Part shown: positions 62,445-64,000 of the stretch, one piece after another
How the letters are laid out: each line of letters begins with the position of its first letter
Position numbering within the stretch: position 1 is the first letter of the stretch
DNA from: Pyrocephalus nanus
Taxonomy: Eukaryota; Chordata; Aves; Passeriformes; Tyrannidae
Reading direction: 5' to 3'
DNA length: 64,000 nt
NCBI GenBank assembly: GCA_038380795.1
Contig: CM076262.1
Span: forward strand, 68,964,629-69,028,628
Notes under the pieces: generated by a model
The model's database searches: none
What the model was told of the DNA's origin: nothing
What the model saw: only the letters and a program-made list of their open reading frames with translations
Made by a program: the position numbers and the translations under genes

Positions 62445-62568
62445 AAAAAAAAAAAAAACACAAAACAAAAAAACAACCAAAACAAACAAAACCAAAACAA
62501 AAAACCCCAAACCACAAAAAAAAACACCAAAAAAACCCCAAAACAAAAATAAATAAACCAAAATAAAA
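62445..62568 (+). repeat. A/C-rich low-complexity tract, 124 bp
   Basis: Starts with a 14-base A run, then AAAC, CCAA and CCCC units repeated irregularly, ending with AAATAAATAAACC. It is almost free of G and T. The minus-strand open frame across it is an artefact, rich in F, V, G and L. Confidence 0.92.
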
Positions 62569-64000
62569 GGCCCTACAACCAAACTCACACAAAACAGTTC
62601 AAAGTACTATCCATGTCTTTTCCTTCCAGGTGTGCTTTCTTCTGCTTGTGGTTCCCAGTTCCCTCATGGAACAACTCTTATTTTCCTCCTTAATAATTTC
62701 TACAAATTGCTTTTCCCTTGCTCAGACATTCTCTTTACTTTTTTATTTTTTTAATATATTCATCTTACATAATCTGAGAAGTTCAACAACAATAAGTATG
62801 AGTAAGCGTGGTTTTATTTGTGATGAAAATATTTTTCAGGAAGTCAGCAATGTTTTCATATTGACAATGAATGGCTTGTAGGGTCAGGCAGGTTGGTCTC
62901 ACCTGATTTAAGTCCTAAGCAAAATAACATCCCCTAAGTCCTTGGAGTACCTTTGTGCTTCTATAACGTGCACTGATGTAGATGTTTGTGTAAAAATCAT
63001 CTTTGGAAGCAGATCTATTTGAATCAATGAATATAATTTCATAAAATCCCAGGGACTGGGAAATTGTATTACACAGCGGATTTGCATAGCCTAAATTAGA
63101 GTTTTCCACTTAAAACACTGGAAAAAAATGTTCTCAGTAATTAATTTGCACCATTTGGGTGCATATGGAATTTTCATTAAAAATAACAATTCTTCTCGGT
63201 GGAAGAGAGACTTCAGTGGAAAATCTGTCCTAATCATGATGTTTCATTGAGTGTTTAAAGAGAAATATTTTTCTGTGAATTATATATATCTATGATTGAA
63301 AAGTAAGCTGATGCAAGGAAAAAAGTGTCATTCCTCTCATGGCATCAACTCTGACAGTTGGTTGTGGGAGGAAGATGCCTCTCATTGTCTGTTTTCCTTT
63401 GCTTGTTACCTTCCTTTCATAAATAAGGAATGAAGAACAGCCTTCCTCCTTCTGATGTAGCTTAGAAGGCATTTCTGAGAGGGTGTATTTTTGTCTCTTG
63501 TCATTGCCCTACACTAATGGCAAGTCACACTCAAAACCTCCAGAGACAAACTAGGAGACAAGTGGATAGATCATATATGTTAGATTTTCTTTTATTTAGA
63601 AGGCAGACGAGTCATAAATCCTTAACCATCCCTGCAGACTATTTGCAAGAAAAAATAAGTCTCTCTGCCAGTGTATCCTGCTTTCAAAAGAACTTTTCTC
63701 CTATTTTTTTCTGAGCCACGAGTCTGTACAGTGGGAGTGAGACTTCCTGAGGCAGGTGTTGCACTGAAATGCCCATTCTCCACCAACAAAAATTCACCAT
63801 AACTGGAAAGGCATGGCCTGTCTGGTTGTTTGTGCTCTAACACAACTGCCTTTGAGTTTTATGGATCTAAACAGTTATTCAGAGGTCTCTGTCTAATAAA
63901 TCAGTGTCTGATTGGAAAGGCAGTTTCCTACAGAGGGGCTCTGACGATGCAGCAAACTCAGAGTCTTGCCTTGAAATTGTGGCTCTGTGATCTCAAAATG

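Larger units (their letters stand above)
52575..64000. other. Long unique, gene-free stretch
   Basis: About 11.4 kb of AT-rich DNA without a recognised gene or interspersed repeat. It includes a 16-bp palindrome with an E-box (54348-54363), A/C-rich tracts (54929-54985 and 62445-62568), a 21-base C run (55458-55478) and a 20-base A run (57932-57951). Open frames are about 120 codons or shorter and unrecognised. Confidence 0.5.

Noticed and set aside
1..64000. Prokaryotic systems, CRISPR arrays, tRNA or rRNA genes, mitochondrial insertions, telomeric arrays
   Set aside because: None was seen. There are no regularly spaced repeats, no tRNA T-arm motifs with matching stems, and no TTAGGG arrays.

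Overview
The window looks like nuclear DNA from a bird, most likely a neognath and possibly a songbird. The main evidence is a dozen pieces of avian-type CR1 LINE retrotransposon, recognised from their typical 3' ends and from stretches of CR1 ORF2 protein. Most of the rest is AT-rich, stop-rich, non-coding DNA of the intron or intergenic type, with vertebrate-style homopolymer runs. There is no sign of bacterial genes, operons, CRISPR arrays, phage, rRNA or tRNA. The genus cannot be fixed from sequence alone.

Layout. Positions 1-9 kb are mostly unique sequence. The exception is an unidentified moderately GC-rich block (about 240-660) that carries a splice-bounded open segment on the minus strand. 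Positions 9-18.8 kb form a CR1-rich interval: a short 3' tail at 9.1 kb, antisense copies at 10.0 and 12.8 kb, a compact three-piece inverted cluster at 17.0-17.5 kb and an older antisense copy at 18.4 kb. Inside it, at about 17.58-18.0 kb, lies the most distinctive non-repeat patch of the window. It combines CpG-dense DNA, a G-quadruplex motif, a consensus CTCF-type site and a 218-bp pyrimidine-only-like tract. Positions 18.8-43.6 kb are mostly unique AT-rich DNA with CR1 copies at 21.2, 31.1 and 34.7 kb and a perfect-looking 41-bp tandem duplication at 33.2 kb. Positions 43.7-49.2 kb hold the best coding candidate: four open segments on the plus strand with good splice sites and compatible reading phases, encoding a protein I do not recognise. 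Positions 49.2-64 kb are unique DNA with one CR1 reverse-transcriptase fragment at 52.3 kb, a 21-base C run at 55.5 kb and an A/C-rich tract at 62.4 kb.

Genes working together cannot be described: no gene was recognised with confidence. All CR1 copies are truncated and none can encode a working element. I did not find a convincing new biological system. The items most worth checking are the CTCF/CpG/G4 patch at 17.7 kb and the possible multi-exon gene at 43.7-49.2 kb.
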